Below, piece after piece: positions 12,061-21,312 of a DNA stretch of 64,000 bases. This DNA is from Citrus sinensis. Lineage: Eukaryota; Streptophyta; Magnoliopsida; Sapindales; Rutaceae. Where the stretch lies: assembly GCF_022201045.2 (NCBI RefSeq), contig NC_068563.1:24587001-24651000 (forward strand), written 5' to 3'. The position numbers and the translations under genes are program-made. Numbering within the stretch: the first letter of the stretch is position 1; each line of letters opens with the position of its first letter. The notes below the pieces were generated by a model. That model was not told the DNA's origin and made no database searches. It worked only from the letters and a program-made list of their open reading frames with translations.

Positions 12061-12214
12061 TATAAATGCAGCCAAAACCTAAAATTATTTTGATTGTCTC
12101 TGTTTGTTTTGTGTTCTTATTTATTTTGTCTTGGGACAAAGTTAGAATTCAACACTTAAGGACTAAAAGCGATAGGATAAATTTTTATATATGCAGCCAA
12201 AGCCTAAAATTATT
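11965..12214. repeat. 125-bp tandem duplication
   Basis: Two adjacent units (11965-12089 and 12090-12214), each running from a TTGATTGTC start through 'AAAAGCGATAGGATAAA' and 'TATGCAGCC' to 'CTAAAATTATTTTGAT'. Differences are limited to a few substitutions. Confidence 0.85.
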
Positions 12215-12735
12215 TTGATGTAGTTAGTTTGTACAAAGATCTCTGAAAAATGATGTTAGATTTTAATCTTCATATATAATTTTCTTTTATATAAAAGTTG
12301 GTGTCTTAGTTGTGGTCGTTTTAATTGTTTAGATACCCTTAGTTTGGTAAAATTATTAAAAAGATCCTATATTTTTAGAAATAATCACAAAAACCTATAT
12401 GTTTTCAGATTTGATCACATAGTCCTTTTTAAGACGCTAGATGAATCTTAAGAATATGTGTGAGTCTGTGATCATTTCTGAATATAAAAAAGAGTTCATT
12501 TGTCCAAAAATAAGTTTATATGATTATTTCTAAATATAAAAAGGAGTGTGCATGATCATTTTCTCAAACCAAAATGGTGATGGTATCTTTTTCCCCTTGG
12601 CTTTGTGTACTGTTTATTGCGCATTGAACCAAAGACGGAGTTAGAAGTAAAAACTTGAGGGTTAAAAGTGATAGGATAAAATTTTATATATGCAGTCAAC
12701 ACTTAAAAGCATTGAATAATGTATGAATCGATTTT
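12215..12735 (+). repeat. Third, partial leader copy split by an insertion
   Basis: Begins with 'TACAAAGATCTCTGAAA' and 'AAGTTGGTGTC', is interrupted at 12332-12587, and resumes with 'TTTGTGTACTGTTTATTG', 'GGAGTTAGAA' and 'GTGATAGGATAAA', the same order as in the two other copies. Confidence 0.55.
12332..12587. mobile_element. MITE-like insertion with inverted ends
   Basis: The left end begins GATACC and contains 'TTTTTAGAAATAATCA'. The right end finishes GGTATC, and its reverse complement contains 'TATATTTAGAAATAATCA'. The two halves are diverged inverted repeats. The element interrupts the third leader copy, which gives independent support for an insertion. No clear target duplication was found. 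Confidence 0.5.
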
Positions 12736-12816
12736 AATCTGTGAATTTAAGTTTGTTCATTGAATCTCTTCATAATTTTTTCGAGTTTGGTATATATTAA
12801 CAAATTGAAATAACAT

Positions 12817-12821
<5 letters not shown>

Positions 12822-12857
<36 letters not shown>

Positions 12858-12877
12858 TTATTTATTTATTTATTTGG
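12822..12877. repeat. (TA)n followed by (TTTA)n microsatellite
   Basis: Compound simple repeat about 20 bases before the splice acceptor of the next coding exon. Confidence 0.85.
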
Positions 12878-12906
12878 CATTTTAGTTCCAATTGCTTTAG
12901 CAGACA

Positions 12907-13278
12907 ATGAGTAGAGCAAATTCAAAGTCCAAAAGTAATAATAATAATATACAAGCGAATGTGAGACGAACTGAAGCCAATAAGCCTCAAAAACTGGTGC
13001 CAATTTTGATCAGCGAACCGCTACACGTTCCTGGAATGGTGAAGCTGCACGAGTGCAAGAGCTACATAAACTTGTTTGAAGAGATTGCTCGAATACATAC
13101 TGAGCTGTCGGGAATTCCGCAGCGCCGGTCCCTGGCTGACCCGATGCCTGGCTTCGTTTTAAATTACTTGCCCCTGAGTGATGACTTGCCGGACCTTAAT
13201 CCTAGAACCGAGCCGTGGGAGAGATTCTCAGCCGCTCTTGACCTTATTACCGCAGTGCCAATTAGTGCTTTTAGATAA
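12907..13278 (+). CDS. Unrecognised 123-aa protein
   Basis: One coding exon of 123 codons. I do not recognise the family. The N-terminus is basic and low-complexity (Ser/Lys/Asn-rich, with NNNN). Residues about 35-123 look like a compact folded region: 'LISEPLHVPGMVKLHECKSY', then 'EEIARIHTELSGIP', 'PGFVLNYLPL' and a Pro/Asp-rich 'DDLPDLNPRTEPWERF'. Codon use and complexity differ clearly from the surrounding AT-rich DNA, and the ATG follows three bases after a good acceptor (TTGCTTTAGCAG, AG at 12902-12903), implying an intron in the leader. The leader region just upstream has been duplicated. No signal peptide or membrane segment is apparent. It may be a lineage-restricted gene. Confidence 0.6.
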   Translation: MSRANSKSKSNNNNIQANVRRTEANKPQKLVPILISEPLHVPGMVKLHECKSYINLFEEIARIHTELSGIPQRRSLADPMPGFVLNYLPLSDDLPDLNPRTEPWERFSAALDLITAVPISAFR

Positions 13279-15220
13279 AAATAAAAAAATTAAAAAAAAT
13301 TATTAATTTTCCTTTGTTGGAATTTGTATTTGGAAGTGAAACTTATGGTTTTAATTAATTTGTTCATCAAAATTACTTATTTATGTGTCTTGCTATGTGC
13401 TGTTGTCTGTTATTATCTTTATATTTTGGCATCATTCTTAACAGAATTTAAAAGTAATTTTTAACTCCCAAATATAAGAGTGTTTTGTTATATTATAGTT
13501 CGGTGAGTCCGAAATCAATCCACAGAGAAAAAAATTTATTTGTTTATTTTATTTAATCTAAAAATAAAAATAAAACTTGAATATATGCAACTTAATTTAA
13601 GTGAAACTATGAAATTAAATTAGTTAGGATTATGGATCCACTCTTAGTAGTAAATAAAATTTAATAAATTCTTTTTGCCATTTTTTTATTTAGGTTTATT
13701 GCCCAGAAGATTTATTATATAAATTATTATTATTTTCCCATTAATTTTTTTATTGATTAAGTATTTATTGTGCCAAAATTTAATTTATCTACAATAAGTC
13801 AAAATACTATTTTATCATACCTTATGTTAAAATATTAAGATTTTATTGTGCCAAACTCCCTCGTTTGTCTACAATAAATCAAAATTTCAAAATATAAAAC
13901 ATGTATAAAATTAAATAGAAAATAATTTAATTTATATAATTAAAAATAGAATTTGATTAACTCACATTTATTTCATAAGAGTTTCACCTTACCCTAACTA
14001 TCATTATTTAGCTAAGTATAATTGAAATAAAAATAATTATTAAAATTAAATTACTCATAATTAAAAGGAATAAAAACAACTAAAATTGAAAATAAAACTA
14101 AATTTATTTATAAAAATAATTACACAAAATATTAAAACACACTTGAAAAATAAGATTGCATAAAAATTGAGAGAAATTGAGAAGAAGAGAGATACCCCAA
14201 AACATAAAAATGAGGCTCTATTTATAGAAAAATACATTCATAATCTAGTGTTTTTCGGTCTATCATAAGCTTTATGCATAGGCTCCTCAGAATCATTAGA
14301 TCAAGATCCAACGGCTGGTCAAACTTCAAAAGTCAATATTACACGTGGCATCATGTGAAGCGTCCGATTTAATCATAGAATGATTAAGATTTAGTGGGTT
14401 AATGGGTGAATCGGGTCGACCTGAATACAAAGGTTCGGATCCTACAACTTGCTTCACCAACTATTGTCACGTGGCACGATCGTGACCATTGAATTATGAA
14501 TGGTTGAGATTTGGTCAAAATTGACAGCTATCCAATGCATTCATATCTATTATAAACTCATTTTATTATGCAATCAGTGCTCGGTCAACACAAAAAGTCA
14601 ACTTTTTGAACAAGCTCAATTTTAAGTTGGTCTTGACTCATCTTAAAGTTTTCGTATCTTCAGAATCCAAATTTAATATCAGCTTATCTGTTTGGAGTCT
14701 CGAATTACGTGAATTTAATATTTTACCTAATAAGCACACAAAAATACACATAATTAAATATTGTTAAGAAATAATTAATAATCCTTAATATATTGCATAA
14801 ACACAAATATAAATTATAATATAAACACAAAATAATAATTTTTATCGCTCAAACAATTTTTAATACTAATAAATTCTCTTCATTTACTTGAGGTAAAATG
14901 CTAAGTTAACCAAACCCCTCATCAAAGGTAATCACTAGCTATCTAGTTAGAAATTAGTCCAAATTTAAAAATTGTCTTATCTTATCTGCGCACCCGTAAT
15001 TACTCAAAATGTAGTTGTGAATTGTGATTAATCTCACACATGTTTCTATTGCCTTCGGGATCGTAGTCTAATGGTGGGGTGGATACTTTTAACAATGTTG
15101 AGGGCACCTATGCAATTGGCCACTATAAGATTAGGTTGTTGAATTTCCTATTTTTATTTATTCAAAATAAATAAATTTAAATATTAATCCATGAAATAAT
15201 GTAAAAATAAAAATTAATCA

Positions 15221-15274
<54 letters not shown>

Positions 15275-15511
15275 CAAATAGTATAACATGTTCATTTTGG
15301 CCATTTCACATATACATTATATGTACTTCCACGGTTTTGCTATTTAACAATAAATTATTTCATAAGTGATTGTCTCTAATTATGATCTAAATTTACCAAA
15401 CATTTCACTAAGTTATTTTGGACACTGATCATTTTTGTTAAAATGATAACTTAGTAATCATAAAAGTTCTAACTCACATAAATGATAACTTAGTAATCAA
15501 TAACTCATGAG
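13279..15511. other. Intergenic DNA, probably decayed retroelement sequence
   Basis: No supported gene. From about 13495 ('GTTCGGTGAGTCCGAAATC', 'ATCCACAGAGAAA') to about 14900 the sequence has the flavour of long terminal or untranslated sequence of plant LTR retrotransposons, with a GC-richer core (14240-14560) containing repeated 'ACACGTGGCA/TCACGTGGCAC' boxes. I found neither matching LTRs nor reverse transcriptase motifs, so this is a low-confidence inference. A long (TA)n microsatellite is at about 15227-15270. Confidence 0.35.
15227..15270. repeat. (TA)n microsatellite
   Basis: Uninterrupted TA run of about 22 units. Confidence 0.9.
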
Positions 15512-15799
15512 AGCATATTAACATTTGTTAAATTTAAATAATTACCAATTAAGATCTCTACACCAAAATTACCCTTCATATTATTACCGTTAGACATTTA
15601 AAAGTAGAATCAAGTTCCTAAGAAGGCGTTAGAAGTTAGGATCCTTGGCCACTCAAGGATTCCTTCTTAATTTAGGATATCTTTTAATTTTAAATAATTA
15701 ATTATTTTTAATTACTTAAAAGTTGAGAGTTTCCTAAAGTAACATGGATTCCTAAGGGAACAAGGATTCCTAAAGGAATAAGGAGTCACATAATGAGTC

Positions 15800-15807
15800 T
15801 ATAAATA
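15800..15807 (+). promoter_or_regulatory. TATA box of gene copy A
   Basis: TATAAATA, 128 bases before the start codon. The same box in the same context (TATAAATAAGGGCTA) is present in copies B, C and D. Confidence 0.7.
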
Positions 15808-15934
15808 AGGGCTAGATTTAAAGGTTAACAATTTCCTTATTTTTCAAGAACCCGATAACCTTCTTGCTTATTTTTCTCCAAGACTCTCCGAGACTGCAAC
15901 ATCAAGGCTGGTTCTTGTTCGTCAAATTGAAACA

Positions 15935-16306
15935 ATGGCAGCAGCTGCTCAATCTCAACAGTCCGACAGTTCGTCAGTGAACAGCCGATTTGCTACGGGT
16001 ACCCCCTACCCAAACCACCTCTTGAATTTGCTGAAGATAGCCCTAAGAAGGACAATTATATATAACTCTCGATCAAAAAAAATAAAAGAGAAATCTGCGT
16101 ATAGGAAAAATGAAAAGAAATTGCAGCGGGTATTCGGAAAAGCAGCAAGATTAGAGACAGAGCTTGAAAAGTATTATGACAGAAAGAAAATTATAAAGTG
16201 GGTCGTAGAAGACTATACGCAGATTGATGGTGATGATCCTCGGAAGAAGAAGCTAAGGAAAATAGATATAACACTCTTGATCAATTCGCTTGAGTTGGGA
16301 TATTAA
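15935..16306 (+). CDS. 123-aa basic protein of unknown function, copy A (intact)
   Basis: Open reading frame of 123 codons with a TATA box upstream and a polyadenylation-type AATAAA at 16353-16358. I recognise no known domain. The N-terminus is Ala/Gln/Ser-rich (residues 1-20). Residues 20-45 include 'FATGTPYPNHLLNLLKIALR'. The central part (45-85) is strongly basic and helix-prone, with coiled-coil-like spacing ('KNEKKLQRVFGKAARLETEL'). It is followed by 'IIKWVVEDYTQIDGDDPRKK' and a C-terminal 'KIDITLLINSLELGY'. Four relatives lie within 16 kb, two of them carrying nonsense mutations. Copies A and B differ by only a few residues (A: SQQSDSSS and SAYRKN; B: AQQSDSLS and SANVKN). Net charge is strongly positive, opposite to the acidic product of the convergent neighbour. 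It could be a truncated descendant of a longer gene (see the segment at 16672-16865). Confidence 0.65.
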   Translation: MAAAAQSQQSDSSSVNSRFATGTPYPNHLLNLLKIALRRTIIYNSRSKKIKEKSAYRKNEKKLQRVFGKAARLETELEKYYDRKKIIKWVVEDYTQIDGDDPRKKKLRKIDITLLINSLELGY

Positions 16307-16671
16307 TATCCCACTCACATTTTGCAGTTTTTAGATGTATCTTTCTTTTTGTAATAAAAACATTTATTCTTGGGATATGAAACACTTCATCAAAGAAATT
16401 TTTATGTTGGATACATGTATCCATTTGATGGTTGATGCTTGATGCTTGGAGGTAACACTTTGAAAGGCAATTTTCATGAAGAGATTTTAGTAATTATTTA
16501 AATTTTATACCTTTTTTTTATATTGATCACATTCACATCTCCTTCTAAAATATTTTCATTGAATGCTTTCAGCAATGGTCTCCTAAACTTTGGATGAGAT
16601 CATCACACATAATAAAATCCCCGGACAAGAGTTTATATAATATTTAATTTAATTCTCGTTTATGATTAACA

Positions 16672-16865
16672 AATGCTGCTGTTCTTGATGTTAAATTGGC
16701 AGAGTTTATGAGCAAAATTAGTAGTATTTACATGGATGTTAGCTAAGTTTTGCTTGTACCATTAATCTCAATTGAGTACATGCTAGCACTGTAAGAAATT
16801 GATCCAATAAGAAAGGAGGATCCACCTGTCAAGAAGAGGAAGATTCAGGAAAAGAGAGAGAGTCT
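16672..16865 (+). pseudogene. Decayed coding-like segment behind copy A
   Basis: In one frame this encodes 'AAVLDVKLAEFMSKISSIYM', then a TAA, then 'VPLISIE'; the remainder is rearranged but keeps 'VKKRKIQEK'. The better preserved version is in unit B (21053-21312). It reads as coding rather than random sequence, so the present 3' flank probably descends from coding sequence. Confidence 0.45.
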
Positions 16866-17002
16866 CATGCTAGCACTGTAAGAAGTTGATCCAATTAGTA
16901 CATGCTAGCACTAACAAATTGACTATATTAAAGCCAATATGTTGCAAATATCTACAAAACTAAGCAGTTGATTATAAAGCTTTAAACTTCAAGGTGAAGT
17001 AA
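16866..17002. other. Short spacer with a local duplication
   Basis: 'CATGCTAGCACT' occurs three times between about 16778 and 16913, showing small tandem duplications at the 3' edge of unit A. Confidence 0.5.
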
Positions 17003-17940
17003 CTATAAAAATGCACGGATGCACTTATAATTTTCTGAGCTGCTAGAATCCAGAACTGTCACCGGAATCACCCCAAATGCCTGACCTGCAACAAGGTAAG
17101 TAGGCCAGATAAGAAGCATCTTCTTATTTTAAGCATAACCAGCTCAACCCTCATACATCTATCTGCAACCTAGGTGGTTTCTTTGTGACCATAAAAGATA
17201 GATAGGTGCGTAACATAACTGGAAAGTTTTGAGCTCTGACTTCCTCTGATGCTGATAACATACCAAAAACAAAAGTAAACCATGAATGAGCATACAGAAC
17301 ATATCTCAAGATATCATGCTAATTGGAAGTAAAATTCTTGGTATTGACTATCGTGTATAGGTCTAACAACATCCAAAAGCCTCATAAATCATCCAAAAAT
17401 GTTAAAGAACTTACTAATTGAAAGTGACAAAGGTAACTTAGTGTTCAATAAATAGGCAGTATGCATTTAAACCATTAAATCTGGAATACATTGGCAATAG
17501 CACTTACTTTGTCAAGTATATCCGCAACAAGATTATTCTATAGGGTCATGATCATCTACAAGTAGAACAAGCCCTTCAGGAGAGACAATAGGTTCAGGTG
17601 TCTTACTGGAGTTGGTCTGGTGACCTCAAGCATATATAGTTCAAATATCATCAAAGGATATATTTCAAACATAATTTGAAAGGACATTTGCACTAAACAA
17701 ATTTTATCACTTTTGAGAATTCCATACATGCTGATAGACAAACAATGATAACATGCTTTACAATTTTTTTCCATCGGTCAACAAAATGATCCTTGCTAAG
17801 AATATAGAAAGCATTATGCAGAGGGAGAAAGAGAGGAGAAACTGCATTTTCACAATTGACTGCTGAATTTGAATATTCATTTAAATGACTTCCTAATCAT
17901 TGAGTTCGGAATTTGATCAAAACCTCTTTGAGTCAGAATC
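17003..17940 (-). pseudogene. Possible 3' exons of acidic gene 1
   Basis: Several coding-like pieces lie on the minus strand downstream of the acidic ORF. At 17085-17003, behind an acceptor-like TTGTTGCAG, a frame reads 'GQAFGVIPVTVLDSSSSENY' and then a stop after nine more codons. Near 17270-17215, after TTATCAG, a frame reads 'HQRKSELKTF'. At about 17600-17535 a frame reads 'PEPIVSPEGLVLLVDDHDPIE' up to a stop; the copy-2 version (25675-25448) of that last piece is open over 75 codons. These suggest that the acidic gene originally had a longer, spliced C-terminal part. I cannot assemble a single intact gene model, so the boundaries are approximate. Confidence 0.35.
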
Positions 17941-17957
17941 TTCAGTCTGATTCATTT

Positions 17958-18203
17958 TCAGTCTTCAGACTCATCCTTCTCAGTATCTTTATTGTCCTCC
18001 TTGTTTGATGTCTTGCTGTTCAACTCTTGTGCAGATTCATCCTCAGAGTCTTCGGATTCATCCTTACTGTCTTCACTGTCCTCCTTGTTCAATGTCTTGC
18101 TGTTCAACTCTTCTTCAGATTCATCCTCAGAGTTTTCAGTCCCCTCTTTAGAATCTTCATTTTCATCCATTTTCCATTCCCTGGGCAGAATCCCCACCCA
18201 CAT
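17958..18203 (-). pseudogene. Acidic C-terminal tail in a shifted frame (acidic gene 1)
   Basis: From about position 18173 down, the frame encodes an 'ENEDSKEGTENSEDESEEEL' style Glu/Asp/Ser repeat with two near-identical 'LNSKT.NKED' units. It lies one frame away from the main acidic ORF, which stops at 18163. The composition matches, so either a frameshift separated the two or a splice I cannot see joins them. The equivalent tail in acidic gene 2 (25927-25697) is also out of frame with its upstream part. Confidence 0.45.
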
Positions 18204-19401
18204 AGTATAGCTCTCGAATCTCCTCCACTATTTCCCTAACAATATTCTTTGATTCTTTTAATTGATTCTCAATGTCTATCAATTTATCAATATGAACATC
18301 ATTTATAGCCATGCCTTCCTCCCTCATCAAATGATAGAGACTAAAGTCATTGTCATTAAAAGCACAAGTTGCATCCACATCATCTTCATTCAAAAATCTA
18401 CTTCCCTTAGATTTTGCATGTTGTCTTAGCTCTCGCTTAACTTCTTTCAAAATCTCTGCAACTTTCCCCAATCTATTATCATATTCCTTATTTTGTCTAA
18501 AAGGAATCTTAAATTTCTTTGGGGGCACCTTCTTCATCAAAGCACAGATAAATTGACAATGTAAGTCCTCGCCATCGTGTTGCCAAGTTACATCAGAAAT
18601 AGCCATATCTTCATCATTGTTAACATCAACAGAATCATCTAAATTTTCCCCATTATCCAAATTGTTAACATTACCAGAATCATCCAAATTTTGCTCATTG
18701 TCCACATGATCAGAATCATTCGAATTATCTTCATCATTGTTAACATCAACAGAATCATCTAAATTTTCCCCATTATCCACATTGATAACATTACCAGAAT
18801 CATCCGAATTTTGCTCATTGTCCACATGATCAGAATCACTCGAATTATCTTCATTATTGTTAACATGAACAGAATCATCTGAATTTTTCCCATTATCCAC
18901 ATTGTTTACACTATCAGAATCATTCGAATTTTGCTCATTGTCCACATCATCGGAATCACTCGAATTATCTTCATCATTGTTAACATCAACATAATCATAT
19001 GAATTTTTCCCATTGTCCACTTTGTTAAAATTATCAGAATCATCTGAATTTTGCTCATTGTCCACGTCATCAGAATCACTCGAATTATCTTTATCATTGT
19101 TCACATTATCTGATTTTACTACATCATCCTTAATATCACAATCAATTAAGTCATCCACGTGATTCATACTATATACTATTGGTTGATTAACTTCAGAACC
19201 AGATGAATCATCTAACTTAATTGAATCATTAGGCAACACTTTCTCTTCAGAATCAGCGAACAGTTTAGTTGGAGTAAAAGTTAAGGTACCTGAACAACTC
19301 AATTTTGTGGATGAGTTGGTTGAAATGCTTGAAGCCACAGAGAAGCTTGATGCTGATGAGTTCAAGGAATTGCTGCCACTGCTGGATCTCAACTCATCCA
19401 T
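18163..19401 (-). CDS. Acidic Asp/Ser/Asn repeat protein of unknown function, copy 1
   Basis: Open frame of 412 codons, convergent with copy A of the small basic gene. Residues 1-45 are Ser-rich. Residues 45-105 are moderately complex ('CSGTLTFTPTKLFADS', 'SEVNQPIVYSMNHVDDLIDC'). Residues about 105-264 consist of four 40-residue tandem repeats of the type 'DNSSDSDDVDNEQNSDDSDN'. Residues about 280-412 form a normal-complexity domain with 'FICALMKKVPPKKFKIPFRQ', a basic helix 'VKRELRQHAKSKGSRFL', and 'CAFNDNDFSLYHLM'. No known domain recognised; I would guess a nuclear acidic protein from composition only. A second, broken copy lies at 25440-26989. The ORF may be only the first exon or a frameshifted part of a longer gene. 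Confidence 0.55.
   Translation of the reverse strand: MDELRSSSGSNSLNSSASSFSVASSISTNSSTKLSCSGTLTFTPTKLFADSEEKVLPNDSIKLDDSSGSEVNQPIVYSMNHVDDLIDCDIKDDVVKSDNVNNDKDNSSDSDDVDNEQNSDDSDNFNKVDNGKNSYDYVDVNNDEDNSSDSDDVDNEQNSNDSDSVNNVDNGKNSDDSVHVNNNEDNSSDSDHVDNEQNSDDSGNVINVDNGENLDDSVDVNNDEDNSNDSDHVDNEQNLDDSGNVNNLDNGENLDDSVDVNNDEDMAISDVTWQHDGEDLHCQFICALMKKVPPKKFKIPFRQNKEYDNRLGKVAEILKEVKRELRQHAKSKGSRFLNEDDVDATCAFNDNDFSLYHLMREEGMAINDVHIDKLIDIENQLKESKNIVREIVEEIRELYYVGGDSAQGMENG
18609..19088 (-). repeat. Four 120-bp coding minisatellite units
   Basis: Exact 120-bp period, i.e. 40 codons, keeping the frame. Each unit encodes D-N-S-S-D-S-D...E-Q-N...V-N-N-D-E. The acidic gene 2 copy keeps only about two units, so unit number differs between the paralogues. 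Confidence 0.85.
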
Positions 19402-19444
19402 AGCACTTATCAGCTGCTTGATGAAAAGACAATCAATGAAGGCG

Positions 19445-19895
19445 TATTGTGTGTGATTTATTAGTAGTAGTGGCTGTCAACGATATAAGAAACAATTTGC
19501 TCAAATGGCGCGCACAAAATAACACAGACGGTGTCGTTTTTCAGCTCATTATGATAGTTGAATCGAAAGATCATTGAAAAAATATATCGAGGGCCAGGCC
19601 CAATGAAGGTGCATTGTGTGAAATTAGTAGCTGCGAGCGATTTAAAAAACAATTTGCTAAAATGATGCGCGAAAACTTATACGGACGGTGTCGTTTTCAG
19701 TTTATTGTTATGGCAGAATTAAAGGTCATTGAAAAGCTCCAACGGGGCCTAAGCGGGTGTTGTTTGAATTAGTAGCTACGAAGAATGATTAAAGAAAGAT
19801 TTTGTTCAAATGGCGTTCACAGAATTATACAGACGGCGTCGTTTTCAGTTTTATTGTCATGGCAGAGCGAAGGTCATTGAAAAATGTGTGGAGCT
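19445..19895. repeat. Three tandem units of about 155 bp upstream of acidic gene 1
   Basis: Each unit contains 'AATTTGCTCAAATGGCG' (or a variant), then 'ACAGACGGTGTCGTTTT', then 'GGTCATTGAAAA'. The GTCGTTTT cores lie near 19532, 19689 and 19839. A parallel set precedes acidic gene 2 at 27020-27410. The units may contain promoter elements, since they lie directly upstream of the start codon. Confidence 0.75.
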
Positions 19896-20691
19896 TTTAA
19901 CACCCTTCTAAAATTCTTATAACAGCCCCTTTTAAACCTAAAATACCCTCAATTTAATTGATAATATGACAACTCTATAGATTAAAATTAACCATCTTCC
20001 ACAAAATTGTACCCAAGATTTTCTTTTTAAATTGCATAAAATATTTATTTAAAAATTTTCCATTTTATTATTTAATTTTTATAATTTTTATTTTTCAATT
20101 AAAATGTAAATATAGATTATGAAATGGATTGATGTAAAAAGTTTGTTAAAATAAAAATTAAGCATTTAATTTTATTTCCGTTCAAAACAAAAAATAAATA
20201 AATAAATTTGTATTAGTTTAATGAGGTGAATTCAGGTTTTTTTGAACAAAAAAAGCGTTTTAAAAGGAATTTTGTGGGGATGTCAAAAGGCCTAATCTTC
20301 CAATGAGGTCGAGGCCCGACTACAGCCCAAAGTAGGATTCAGACCCGCTTCAAAGAAGATTTAACCGTAGCCTAAAGGTAATTTTAATTTTTAGCCCTTT
20401 AGCTGTTCGTAGACTTTTGATTAATTTATTGATTTCTTTGAAGTGATTCATTGGAGTTTGGAAGGTCTACCTTTTGTCTGGCAGCTGAGAAAGCTAGGGG
20501 AAGTGAAAAAGAATCAATGGTTTGAATTAGTTCTATTGGTTTGAATTAATCAATGGTTGTATTAGAAAATAGAGCCCTTATTAACGAAGAATGAATTCAA
20601 GATTGAAAATTTCAGTTTTTTTCTTTTATTTAATATGGTAATATTTCTTAATATGATTGCTTTTTAATAAGGTATTTTTTTGTTACAATAC
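19896..20691. other. Right part of duplicated segment 1, no gene
   Basis: AT-rich up to 20270. A block at about 20281-20460 ('GAGGCCCGACTACAGCCC', 'GAAGATTTAACCGTAGC') matches 27820-28034, which sets the right-hand edge of the tandem duplication near 20460. No coding sequence is supported. Confidence 0.5.
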
Positions 20692-21052
20692 CAGAGGGAA
20701 TTATTACATTGAGATATTGAGACAAGAACAGCTTCCAACTCTCTCGACTCACTCATAAACGAAGGCACAAAATTAGTGAAGCAATCATGGATTATCTTTT
20801 TTTTTTTTTGACATTAATCATGGCTCATCTTTGAATGATACATTTATTCCACATATTTTCTTTTGCACATCTCCTTATTACACAAAGGAAAGAAAAATGG
20901 ATCACAAGATCTTGCAACTTGATTTTAGCAATGAACCCATAAAAGAAAATCAACGGTAAAAACAGAACAAGCAACAAAATCAAATCAATTTTCACCTCTT
21001 TAAAAATGAAGGATACGCAAGAGATTATTAATCAACAATTAATTATTGGCCA

Positions 21053-21312
21053 TCAAGATTGATCCATTTTCGAACTTTCATCATCTATAGCAACACCAAG
21101 ACTCTCACTCTTTTCGTGAATCTTCCTCTTCTTGACAGGTTGATCCTCCTTTCTTTCCGGATCAAGTTCTTGAGTCCACAGTGCTAGCAAAGACTCAATT
21201 GAGATTAATGGCATAAGCAAAACTTAGCTAACATCGATGTAAATACTACTAATTTTGCTCATAAACTCTGCCAATTTAACATCAAGAACAGCAACATTTG
21301 TTAATCATAAAC
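21053..21312 (-). pseudogene. Coding-like segment with basic cluster behind copy B
   Basis: On the minus strand from about 21312 the frame reads 'TNVAVLDVKLAEFMSKISSI', then a TAA at 21226-21224. In the same frame it continues 'VLLMPLISIESLLALWTQEL', 'DPERKEDQPVKKRKIHEKSE' and 'SLGVAIDDESSKMDQS', ending in TGA at 21055-21053. Apart from the one TAA the segment is open over more than 80 codons and has normal protein complexity with a nuclear-localisation-like KKRK. It follows the 123-codon gene by about 350 bases. The simplest reading is the C-terminal exon of an ancestral longer gene, now separated. The TAA is also present in units A and C. Confidence 0.55.

Larger units (their letters stand above)
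15512..16865 (+). repeat. Repeat unit A (plus-strand arm of an inverted pair)
   Basis: Near-identical to the reverse complement of about 21080-22470 (unit B). The shared block runs from 'ACTCATGAGAGCATATTAAC' through promoter, the 123-codon gene and its 3' flank, to the segment containing 'GTCAAGAAGAGGAAGATTCA'. Similarity to units C (23035-25015) and D (about 29920-30960) is lower but obvious over the gene and promoter. Confidence 0.9.

Noticed and set aside
15050-15110. 'GGGATCGTAGTCTAATGGTGGGG' as part of a tRNA
   Set aside because: Resembles the 5' half of a tRNA D-arm, but no matching acceptor stem or T-arm follows.
17992-18239. Ser/Phe-rich plus-strand frames opposite the acidic gene
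   Set aside because: Reverse readings of the acidic repeat codons.
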